From Promethearchaeota archaeon (GTDB lineage: Archaea; Asgardarchaeota; Lokiarchaeia; Sigynarchaeales; MK-D1), in NCBI GenBank assembly GCA_016839385.1, contig JAEOUK010000428.1, positions 1-11,227 on the forward strand: a stretch of 11,227 nucleotides of DNA, read 5' to 3'. Below are positions 1-5,804 of this stretch, piece after piece. How positions within the stretch are numbered: position 1 is the stretch's first letter; every line of letters starts with the position of its first letter. Both the position numbers and the translations under genes were made by a program. The notes under the pieces were generated by a model, which saw only the letters and a program-made list of their open reading frames with translations, did no database searches and was not told where the DNA came from.

Positions 1-906
1 AAGAAACCTTTATTGTATGCTGCAACAAAAAGCAACTGGAAAGAACTAGGAAAGATCGCAATTGAGAATAACTTACCTGTAGTGTGTTACTCAACAGAAC
101 TAAATGAGTTAATTTCAATTGCCCATTCTTTAGAAAAAATGGGATTAAAAGAAATTGCTTTAGATCCAGGAACGATGATGGGAGCAGGTTACTCCACTAC
201 AACTCTTAATAAATTAATGCAGATTCGATATAGCTCAATTCGAGACGGAAGCGAATTTACGAAATATCCTACTGTAGGCGTTCCAGCATCCATTTGGGCT
301 ATAGAACAACCTAAATCTGAAGAAGATACTTTTGCTGTTCAGTATAAGGAAGCTTTAACAGCAATTATGATGTTAAGTGTGGATGTGAGTCTAGTGATCA
401 TCCATTCTGGAAGAACTAAAGAAGATGTATGGATTCCTCTTGCATTAATGACTTACCGTCAAAATATTTTTACAGATCCACGGATTTATCCTCGAGTAGA
501 TGCTGGATTCTTCAAAGTGGGGAATCCCGATAGAAATTCTCCTATATTTATGACATCTAATTATCGAATGACAAAGATCCCCGTAGAGCAAGATATAAAA
601 GATGCACATATTGATTCTTGGTTACTTGTTGTTGATACAGAAGGACTAGGAATTGAAGCGGGTGTAGCTGGTGGACAATTGAGTTCTGATAAAGTAGCAG
701 AAGCTATAAAAGAATTTAATGTGTTTGATGCAGTTGATCATCGAGTTTTGGTAATTCCAGGAATGAGCGCAAGATTAAGTGGAGCAATTGAAGATGATGC
801 AAATTGTTACGTTGTAGTAGGACCTAATGATTCCTCAAGTCTTCAGAAGTTCATGGAAAAAGAATGGGACTTAGATAAGTATATGCAAGAATTCAATAAT
901 CGATAA
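1..906 (+). CDS. cdhE: CODH/acetyl-CoA synthase corrinoid Fe-S protein large subunit (CdhE/AcsC), 5' truncated by window edge
   Basis: The large (gamma) subunit of the corrinoid iron-sulfur protein accepts the methyl group from the pterin carrier and hands it to the acetyl-CoA synthase A-cluster. The frame is open from base 1 (KKPLLYAATK...), so the TTG at 13 is internal and the true start lies upstream. About 301 residues remain of a family that is usually about 440-460 long. The missing N-terminus should carry the 4Fe-4S cluster. What remains is most of the TIM barrel (LDPGTMMG, YPTVGVPASIW, YRQNIFTDPR, GNPDRNSPI), then the C-terminal Rossmann-like B12-binding part (LLVVDTEGLGIEAGVAGGQL, IPGMSARLSG, VVVGPNDSS). 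T-runs follow the stop, and the formate--H4F ligase gene comes next on the same strand. Family assignment is secure from the motif pattern. The catalytic CODH/ACS subunits are not in the window. Confidence 0.93.
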   Translation, partial: KKPLLYAATKSNWKELGKIAIENNLPVVCYSTELNELISIAHSLEKMGLKEIALDPGTMMGAGYSTTTLNKLMQIRYSSIRDGSEFTKYPTVGVPASIWAIEQPKSEEDTFAVQYKEALTAIMMLSVDVSLVIIHSGRTKEDVWIPLALMTYRQNIFTDPRIYPRVDAGFFKVGNPDRNSPIFMTSNYRMTKIPVEQDIKDAHIDSWLLVVDTEGLGIEAGVAGGQLSSDKVAEAIKEFNVFDAVDHRVLVIPGMSARLSGAIEDDANCYVVVGPNDSSSLQKFMEKEWDLDKYMQEFNNR

Positions 907-932
907 AGTTATTTTTCTATTAGTATCACCTA

Positions 933-950
933 TTTTTTACTATTTTTTTT
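933..950 (+). terminator. T-run terminator after cdhE
   Basis: A T6 run (933-938) and a T8 run (943-950) lie within 50 nt of the cdhE stop codon, with a smaller T5 at 912-916. Archaeal RNA polymerase terminates on oligo-U without needing a hairpin, so this is a plausible end for the cdhE transcript. I see no strong stem directly upstream. Confidence 0.55.
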
Positions 951-1015
951 ATATCAATTTCTAGGGGGTTTTTGATGTTCTCTTAGAAATCTCAACTAGC
1001 GAGAAAAAGATGTAG

Positions 1016-1023
1016 TTATTAAT
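1016..1023 (+). promoter_or_regulatory. TATA-like element for formate--H4F ligase
   Basis: TTATTAAT is centred about 28 nt before the ATG at 1048. That is the distance at which archaeal TATA boxes place the start site on or next to the start codon. No Shine-Dalgarno is evident before the ATG, so a leaderless or very short-leader mRNA is inferred. In AT-rich DNA such a match is weak evidence on its own. Confidence 0.35.
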
Positions 1024-1047
1024 TCGATTCTCTAAAATGGATATATT

Positions 1048-2709
1048 ATGAAGCAAGATCATGACTTTGCTCGAGAAGCAGAAATGTTACCAATACGGGA
1101 TATAGCATTAAAAATGGATATTCCTGAATCAGCAATTGAATATTATGGTCAATATAAAGCTAAAATCAACATGGATTTTTGCTTGAAATGTGAAGAACGT
1201 CCAAATGGTAAATTAATTTTGGTATCTGCGATTTCTCCTACTACTGCAGGTGAAGGAAAAACGACAACTTCAATTGGATTAGTAGAAGGGTTATGCAAGA
1301 TAGGAAAAAAAGCAGCAGGAGTATTGCGAGAACCTTCATTGGGTCCAGTTTATGGCAGTAAAGGAGGAGCTACTGGAGGGGGACGTGCTCAAGTTATGCC
1401 ATCAGATGATATAAATTTACATTTCACAGGTGATTTTCATGCAATTACTTCTGCCCACAATATGTTAGCAGCTTTGTTGGATAATGGAATTTACCAACGG
1501 AAAGTCAAAATCAATCCTAAACGAATAGTATGGAATCGAGTCGTAGACATTAACGATCGAGCACTCCGTAATATTATAGTAGGTCTTGGAAGTGCAACAG
1601 ATGGAGTAGCTCACGAATCGAGCTATGATATCACAGCTGCGTCTGAGATCATGGCGATTTTATGCTTATCAAAAAATCTTAGCGAATTGAAAGAAAAGAT
1701 TGGAAATATTATATTAGGGTATGATTATAGAGAGAAACCAATACATACATCGAATTTAGGAGTAGCAGGGGGTATTACAGTACTATTGAAGGATGCTATT
1801 AAACCGAATTTGGTTCAAACGCTAGAAAACAACCCTATTTTCATACATGGAGGACCGTTTGCGAATATTGCCCAAGGATCTAATTCAATAATTGCTACTC
1901 GACTTGCTATGAAATTGAATGATTTTGTTGTAACAGAAGCGGGGTTTGGTTCTGATTTAGGAGCTGAGAAATTCTTCAATCTGGTAAGTCCTTATGCAGG
2001 ATTCTCACCTTCTTTAATGGTACTGGTAGCTACAATTCGTGCGTTAAAAATGCATGGAGGAGCCAGTATGGAACGCATTAAACAGGAAGACCTGACTGCA
2101 CTAGAAAAAGGAATGGTGAATTTAGGAAGACATCTTGAGAACGCTAAAAAATTCGGAGTAGATACTGTTGTTGCGCTCAATCGTTTCCCATCTGATACAG
2201 TAGATGAGATAGAGTCAATCCGAAAGTTCTGTGAGGAAAAAGAAGTCCCAATGGCAGTTTCAGAGGTGTTTGAAAAAGGAGGGGCTGGGGGAGAAGATTT
2301 AGCAAAAATTGTTGTACAACGATTAGAAGAAGAACGAACTAAATATGCTCCAATATATGATTGGAAAGACTCAGTAGAAAATAAAATAAACATAGTTGCG
2401 AAAGAAATCTATCGAGCAGGGAAAGTAGAGTACGAAACCGAGGCATTAGATGATTTGAAACTAATTGAAAATTTGAAACTAAGTGATTTACCAATATGTA
2501 TGGCAAAAACTCAGATGTCATTTTCTGATAATCCAAATGAGTTAGGTGCTCCGACAGGATTCACTATGAAAGTTCGGAGAGTTTTAATCGCTGCTGGTGC
2601 AGGATTTCTAATTCCATTAACAGGAAAAATATTACGAATGCCAGGTCTACCTAAAATTCCTGCAGCAGAATCAATAGATATAGATCATTATGGTCGCATT
2701 TACTTCTAA
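1048..2709 (+). CDS. fhs: Formate--tetrahydrofolate ligase (10-formyl-H4F synthetase)
   Basis: This cytosolic enzyme condenses formate, ATP and tetrahydrofolate to 10-formyl-H4F, the entry step of the H4F methyl branch. The 553-residue length matches the family's usual 550-560. A P-loop region PTTAGEGKTTT lies at about residues 64-74, slightly diverged from the common PTPAGEGKTTT. The first family signature EPSLGPVYGSKGGATGGG is at 95-112, and the second, DINLHFTGDFHAITSAHNML, is at 121-140. Downstream come GVAGGITVLLKDAIKPNLVQTLE, IHGGPFANIAQG and the FGSDLGAEKF segment. The ATG at 1048 gives the expected N-terminus. A hairpin terminator follows directly, and cdhE is the upstream neighbour. 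Most archaea with Wood-Ljungdahl carbon fixation use H4MPT and lack this enzyme. Its presence here implies a bacterial-type folate branch, either acquired by transfer or shared with Asgard relatives. Confidence 0.96.
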   Translation: MKQDHDFAREAEMLPIRDIALKMDIPESAIEYYGQYKAKINMDFCLKCEERPNGKLILVSAISPTTAGEGKTTTSIGLVEGLCKIGKKAAGVLREPSLGPVYGSKGGATGGGRAQVMPSDDINLHFTGDFHAITSAHNMLAALLDNGIYQRKVKINPKRIVWNRVVDINDRALRNIIVGLGSATDGVAHESSYDITAASEIMAILCLSKNLSELKEKIGNIILGYDYREKPIHTSNLGVAGGITVLLKDAIKPNLVQTLENNPIFIHGGPFANIAQGSNSIIATRLAMKLNDFVVTEAGFGSDLGAEKFFNLVSPYAGFSPSLMVLVATIRALKMHGGASMERIKQEDLTALEKGMVNLGRHLENAKKFGVDTVVALNRFPSDTVDEIESIRKFCEEKEVPMAVSEVFEKGGAGGEDLAKIVVQRLEEERTKYAPIYDWKDSVENKINIVAKEIYRAGKVEYETEALDDLKLIENLKLSDLPICMAKTQMSFSDNPNELGAPTGFTMKVRRVLIAAGAGFLIPLTGKILRMPGLPKIPAAESIDIDHYGRIYF

Positions 2710-2710
2710 C

Positions 2711-2740
2711 TCACCCCTTTTTCATTGGGGTGATTTTTCT
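2711..2740 (+). terminator. Intrinsic hairpin terminator after fhs
   Basis: A perfect 7-bp stem, TCACCCC (2711-2717) with GGGGTGA (2727-2733), encloses a 9-nt loop and is followed at once by TTTTTCT. It begins one base after the fhs stop codon. This is the layout of a bacterial rho-independent terminator. In archaea the U-run alone can suffice, so the hairpin may also stabilise the mRNA 3' end. Confidence 0.8.
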
Positions 2741-2800
2741 CAATATTTTGTAGCTCTGTAAGAAAAACACTGATTTAGAATTAATTAGAATAATGTGCAA

Positions 2801-2809
2801 ATTTTATAA
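2801..2809 (+). promoter_or_regulatory. TATA box for the winged-helix/ferredoxin gene
   Basis: ATTTTATAA is centred about 27 nt upstream of the ATG at 2832, so the predicted start site coincides with the start codon (leaderless). AGGA at 2826-2829 lies too close to the ATG (3-nt gap after AGG) to be a normal Shine-Dalgarno. Confidence 0.45.
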
Positions 2810-2831
2810 CCGAATCCACTGATTTAGGAAT

Positions 2832-3965
2832 ATGAGTGACCAAAGTAGCGAAGAGAAGATTTATAAAAAACTGCGGAAACATCTGGATACATTTCCAATT
2901 GCGTATCCAAAAACAGAATCTGGAGTAGAATTAGAAATCTTAAAAGAACTCTTCTCACCCGAACACGCTATGATTGCGCTTCGTCTAGGAACAATCCCTC
3001 AAACGATTGATGATATATTTCCTTTTTTTAGGAGAAAAGACAAATCATTAGAATGGCTTCAAGAGAATCTTTCTGAAATGGTGAAAAAGGGATTAATTAA
3101 CGGCGGAACGGGTAAAGAAAAAGGGAAAGTATATTATTCTGGGGCCTCACTTGCCATTGGATTTTTCGAATATCAAGTAAATAGGGTAACACCGACTTTT
3201 GCTAAAAATTTCGTAAAATATATGGATGAAGGATTTAGAGATGCTATAATTAAAACGAAAGTACCCCAATTACGTACAATACCCTCATCAAAAGCCATAA
3301 AAACTATTCAAATGGGTGAAACTATAGAACATAAAAACCTTATTACACCTTTTGATGAAGTGGAGGAATTATTAGCAAATGCTTCTAACACAATTTCACT
3401 CGCAAATTGTATATGTCGCCAAACAAAAGACCTTCTAGGAGAAGGATGCAAACATACAAAAGAAACATGTCTACAATTTGGAGGAGCAGCACATTACTAT
3501 ATAGATAATGGTTTAGGCAGACAAATTTCCAAAGAAGAAGCACTAGAAGTGATACAGAAAGGAATGAAAGAAGGATTAGTTCTTCAACCATCGAATACTC
3601 AACGTCCGTTTGCGTTATGCTTATGCTGTGGATGTTCGTGTGAGATTTTATCCAATGCAAATAAAATGGAGAATCCCGCTCAATTTTTCCAAACCAATTA
3701 TTATGCAGAAGTAAACATAGAAAATTGTACTGGATGCAAATTATGCGAAGTGAAATGTCCAATGCATGCTGCTGTTGTAAATGAGAATAAGAAATCAACT
3801 GTCGATTTAGGTAAATGTATAGGCTGCGGAGTCTGTGTAACTGCCTGTAATTTCGATGCAATTCATTTAGTGAAAAAAGGAGAAGTTATCCCTCCTAAAG
3901 ACACATTAGATTTGTACAAAAAAATAGCCGTTGCTCGTGCTCAGACCGAATCAGAAGAAATTTAA
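2832..3965 (+). CDS. Cys-rich 4Fe-4S protein: winged-helix-like N-terminus, extra Cys clusters, 2x4Fe-4S ferredoxin C-terminus
   Basis: A 377-residue iron-sulfur protein. Residues about 30-110 look like a winged helix-turn-helix fold (ILKELFSPEHAMIALRLG, then a helix ending KKGLINGG and a wing). A middle Cys set follows: C193 and C195 (CIC), C206 (GEGC) and C213 (ETCLQFG), then a dense CLCCGCSC motif at 263-270. The C-terminus is a two-cluster ferredoxin, with C299/302/305/309 (CTGCKLCEVKCP) and C329/332/335/339 (CIGCGVCVTACN). The second set ends in Asn rather than the usual Pro. This matches a family of multi-cysteine ferredoxin-like proteins common in anaerobic archaea and bacteria, for which I know no settled function. 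Its place between fhs and a convergent CooC-like ATPase suggests electron transfer to, or assembly of, CODH/ACS; that is inference. The N-terminal fold may dimerise or sense rather than bind DNA. Confidence 0.85.
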   Translation: MSDQSSEEKIYKKLRKHLDTFPIAYPKTESGVELEILKELFSPEHAMIALRLGTIPQTIDDIFPFFRRKDKSLEWLQENLSEMVKKGLINGGTGKEKGKVYYSGASLAIGFFEYQVNRVTPTFAKNFVKYMDEGFRDAIIKTKVPQLRTIPSSKAIKTIQMGETIEHKNLITPFDEVEELLANASNTISLANCICRQTKDLLGEGCKHTKETCLQFGGAAHYYIDNGLGRQISKEEALEVIQKGMKEGLVLQPSNTQRPFALCLCCGCSCEILSNANKMENPAQFFQTNYYAEVNIENCTGCKLCEVKCPMHAAVVNENKKSTVDLGKCIGCGVCVTACNFDAIHLVKKGEVIPPKDTLDLYKKIAVARAQTESEEI

Positions 3966-4753
3966 TGTTTAAATATCCTTATACCCATTTTTTCTGCTTC
4001 CAAATATGCGAGATTATCATCAGCGAGATTGATTAATGGTTGACCATTTAAATTTCGCATAGATATTTCTTTATTATAAGGTATATACCCTATGACCTCA
4101 ATATCGATGTCATATTGGTTTTTGATTTGTTGAACCCTTTGTTCTAAGATTGATTTTGCATCATCATCAAACTGATTTCCAATAATCCAATATTTCGAAA
4201 ATTTCAGATGTACTTCTTTGGAAATTTCAACAATTCGATCCATCGTGTTAAACCCCATCCGGCTCATATCCGTGACAATGATAAGCTCATCTACGTCCCG
4301 ATCTGTCCTTCGGCTGAAATGTTCCAGCCCAGCTTCCATATCAAGAAAGATAATATCATAATTTTCTTCTAAAGGGTCTAAAATATTTTTAAGCAAGTTG
4401 TTGATGAAGCAATAACACCCTTTCCCCTCACCTCTACCGAGTACAAGGACATCATAATCAGGTTCCTCATATATTATCTTATAAATTTCATTTTGGAGAT
4501 GTAGACCTTTATCATATCCAGGTGGAAGAGATCCTTTCTCGATCTTCTGTTTAAGGTGAAAAGTCACTCGACTTATGGACTTGTCTAAATTTGTTTCCAA
4601 ACCTAGTACTTCGGGAATATTACTTGCCGGATCTCCATCAATCACGAGAATATCTCTGTCCGTGAAATGTTTTGCGAGGTATTTAATCAATAAAGCTGCA
4701 ATAGTAGTTTTTCCAACCCCACCTTTGCCACTGATTGCGATCGTTTGTGACAT
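3962..4753 (-). CDS. cooC: CooC/AcsF-type CODH nickel-insertion ATPase (MinD/SIMIBI family)
   Basis: This is a 263-residue SIMIBI-class P-loop ATPase. The deviant Walker A GKGGVGKTT spans residues 9-17 (signature K10, catalytic K15). DGDPASNIPEVLG at 39-51 is the switch I region. The family hallmark CxC is present as GEGKGCYC with C113 and C115, which in CooC dimers bind a metal ion at the interface. DMEAGLEHFSRRT (138-150) matches the CooC/AcsF switch II segment. Such proteins use ATP to drive nickel insertion into the CODH C-cluster or ACS A-cluster. Length fits the usual 250-265. The gene runs tail-to-tail into the Cys-rich ferredoxin gene with a 4-bp overlap of stop codons, and cdhE is nearby. 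A TATA-like element about 27 nt before the ATG suggests a leaderless mRNA. CooC versus AcsF specificity cannot be settled from sequence alone. Confidence 0.92.
   Translation of the reverse strand: MSQTIAISGKGGVGKTTIAALLIKYLAKHFTDRDILVIDGDPASNIPEVLGLETNLDKSISRVTFHLKQKIEKGSLPPGYDKGLHLQNEIYKIIYEEPDYDVLVLGRGEGKGCYCFINNLLKNILDPLEENYDIIFLDMEAGLEHFSRRTDRDVDELIIVTDMSRMGFNTMDRIVEISKEVHLKFSKYWIIGNQFDDDAKSILEQRVQQIKNQYDIDIEVIGYIPYNKEISMRNLNGQPLINLADDNLAYLEAEKMGIRIFKH
3987..3992 (+). terminator. Possible T6 terminator for the ferredoxin gene, inside the convergent cooC
   Basis: A T6 run 22 nt past the ferredoxin stop codon is the first oligo-T on this strand. It lies within the 3' coding end of the opposing ATPase gene, so the two mRNAs would overlap at their 3' ends. 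No hairpin is evident. Confidence 0.3.
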
Positions 4754-4777
4754 TCTAAGTTATTCAAATTTCCTATG

Positions 4778-4783
4778 AATTAA
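4778..4783 (-). promoter_or_regulatory. TATA-like element for cooC
   Basis: On the minus strand TTTAAT is centred about 27 nt upstream of the cooC ATG at 4753, consistent with a leaderless archaeal promoter. The AGGAAA further upstream of the ATG is too far away to act as a Shine-Dalgarno. Confidence 0.35.
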
Positions 4784-4846
4784 AGCATTCTTGTACGATT
4801 TAACAAAAAATGTGTTAAAATTGGGAAAGCATTGAGATCTCATAAA

Positions 4847-4877
4847 AGAAAACCGATTGAATAAATCGGGGTTTTCT
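4847..4877. repeat. Imperfect inverted repeat / hairpin
   Basis: AGAAAACCGATT (4847-4858) pairs with AATCGGGGTTTTCT (4864-4877) across a 5-nt loop. All 12 bases of the left arm pair and two extra G residues bulge on the right. On the plus strand the right arm carries GGGGTTTT and is followed by an AT-rich stretch. It may act in RNA (leader structure or terminator of an unseen short transcript) or as a protein-binding palindrome. Confidence 0.6.
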
Positions 4878-5051
4878 ATAATATTGATATTAATTAAAGT
4901 TACAAAATTGAGAAATATAAATGTGAATTTTTTTTTCACCTATGCGGTTTGCGGTCTATGAATACATGGGAAAAAAAATAAAGAAAAATGATGAATCTAT
5001 GTCAAATTTTATCTACAGAAACCAAGATTCATATCTCGTCGATCCATTTGC

Positions 5052-5076
5052 GTTCACACATCATAAGTGTGAGAAC
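5052..5076. repeat. Inverted repeat upstream of rps2
   Basis: TCACAC (5054-5059) and GTGTGA (5067-5072) form a perfect 6-bp stem with a 7-nt loop. GT at 5052 and AC at 5075-5076 extend it past a mismatch and bulge. It ends about 25 nt before the first rps2 ATG, so it would fall in the leader mRNA or at the promoter. It could be a site for autoregulation by uS2 or a transcription-factor operator; no direct evidence separates these. Confidence 0.5.
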
Positions 5077-5100
5077 AACAAAATTAAAATTGCATGATTA

Positions 5101-5772
5101 ATGAAAAGGCTTGTTATTATGTCTGAAGAAGAGTTACAAGAAATTCAAGAAGAATCAGCGGATCAGCTCCTGTTAATCGAGAGAGAATCGTATCTTGCAG
5201 CGGGTGTTCATATCGGGACAAAATTGAAGACGAAATACACTGAACCGTGGATTTACCGCACGACATCATATGGTTTGTTTGTTATAAACATAAATGCGAC
5301 TGATACTAGATTAAGGATTGCTGCAAAGTTCCTTGCACGGTTTGATCCGTCCAAAATATTAATTTGTAGTGTTCGACGATATGGTAGACAACCTATTAGA
5401 AAATTTGCAGAAGTAATTGGAGCCAGGTCAATGGATCGCCGATTTATACCTGGTGTGTTAACTAATCCCATGATCGACGAATATTTTGAAGCGGATTGTG
5501 TCATAATTATAGATCCTCACGCAGATAAACAAGCTTTGGCAGAAGCTAAACTTGCTCGAATCCCACTCGTAAGTCTAATTGATACTGACGATACCTTGGA
5601 TGGAGTAGATCTAGCAATTCCGACAAATAATCGTGGTCGAAAAGCGTTATCTTTAATCATGTATCTTTTAGCACGCCAAATTCAACGTGAAAAAGGTGTA
5701 ATTCCTCCAAACGGGGAATTAAGTGTGGGAATAGAAGAATTTGAATCTAAAATTACTCCTGCTAAGGAATAA
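5101..5772 (+). CDS. rps2: Small-subunit ribosomal protein uS2, archaeal type
   Basis: This is a structural protein of the 30S subunit and is essential for translation. The archaeal/eukaryotic uS2 pattern is clear: YLAAGVHIGTKLKTK, then YGLFVINI, DTRLRIAAKFLARF, KILICSVRRYGRQPIRKFAEVIGA, RFIPGVLTNP, DCVIIIDPHADKQALAEA, IPLVSLIDTDD and IPTNNRGRKALSLIMYLLARQI. The bacterial coiled-coil insertion is absent. From the first ATG the protein has 223 residues. A second ATG at 5119 (MSEEELQE) gives 217, closer to archaeal lengths, and has AGG 9 nt upstream, so the true start may be 5119. A stop at 5095-5097 excludes any earlier in-frame start. uS2 is usually encoded with rpoN/rpoK, enolase, uL13 and uS9 in archaea. 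Here none of these is adjacent on either side. Confidence 0.96.
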   Translation: MKRLVIMSEEELQEIQEESADQLLLIERESYLAAGVHIGTKLKTKYTEPWIYRTTSYGLFVININATDTRLRIAAKFLARFDPSKILICSVRRYGRQPIRKFAEVIGARSMDRRFIPGVLTNPMIDEYFEADCVIIIDPHADKQALAEAKLARIPLVSLIDTDDTLDGVDLAIPTNNRGRKALSLIMYLLARQIQREKGVIPPNGELSVGIEEFESKITPAKE

Positions 5773-5804
5773 TCTTAAAATTTAGGTATTTTATTCTGGT
5801 TCTT

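Larger units (their letters stand above)
4754..5100. other. 347-bp divergent intergenic region between cooC and rps2
   Basis: I see no convincing gene here; the longest frames are under 40 codons. The region holds the cooC promoter at its left end, an imperfect hairpin at 4847-4877, a short GTGAA/TTCAC inverted repeat around a T-run (4923-4939), an A-rich tract (4971-4978), and a second hairpin at 5052-5076 just ahead of rps2. It must carry the rps2 promoter, but no TATA box stands out at the expected distance, so rps2 may have a longer leader. Confidence 0.6.

Noticed and set aside
13..906. A complete CDS beginning at the TTG at 13
   Set aside because: The frame is open to base 1 and the preceding codons (KKPL) belong to the conserved KPLLYAAT segment of CdhE, so the gene is truncated by the window edge.
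1992..2536. Two minus-strand ORFs (133 and 65 codons) inside fhs
   Set aside because: They are antisense shadows of a full-length, well-conserved formate--H4F ligase.
3385..3861. A 158-codon minus-strand ORF inside the ferredoxin gene
   Set aside because: It is antisense to the cysteine motifs of a clear Fe-S protein and its translation is of low complexity with no domain pattern; it is a shadow frame.
4923..4939. GTGAA/TTCAC inverted repeat around a T-run as a terminator
   Set aside because: The stem is only 5 bp, the loop is essentially the T-run itself, and no gene ends upstream of it on the plus strand.
4988..5101. A 37-codon plus-strand ORF overlapping the rps2 start as TAATG
   Set aside because: It has no Shine-Dalgarno, no recognisable composition, and covers the hairpin at 5052-5076. 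Such frames are expected by chance in AT-rich DNA.
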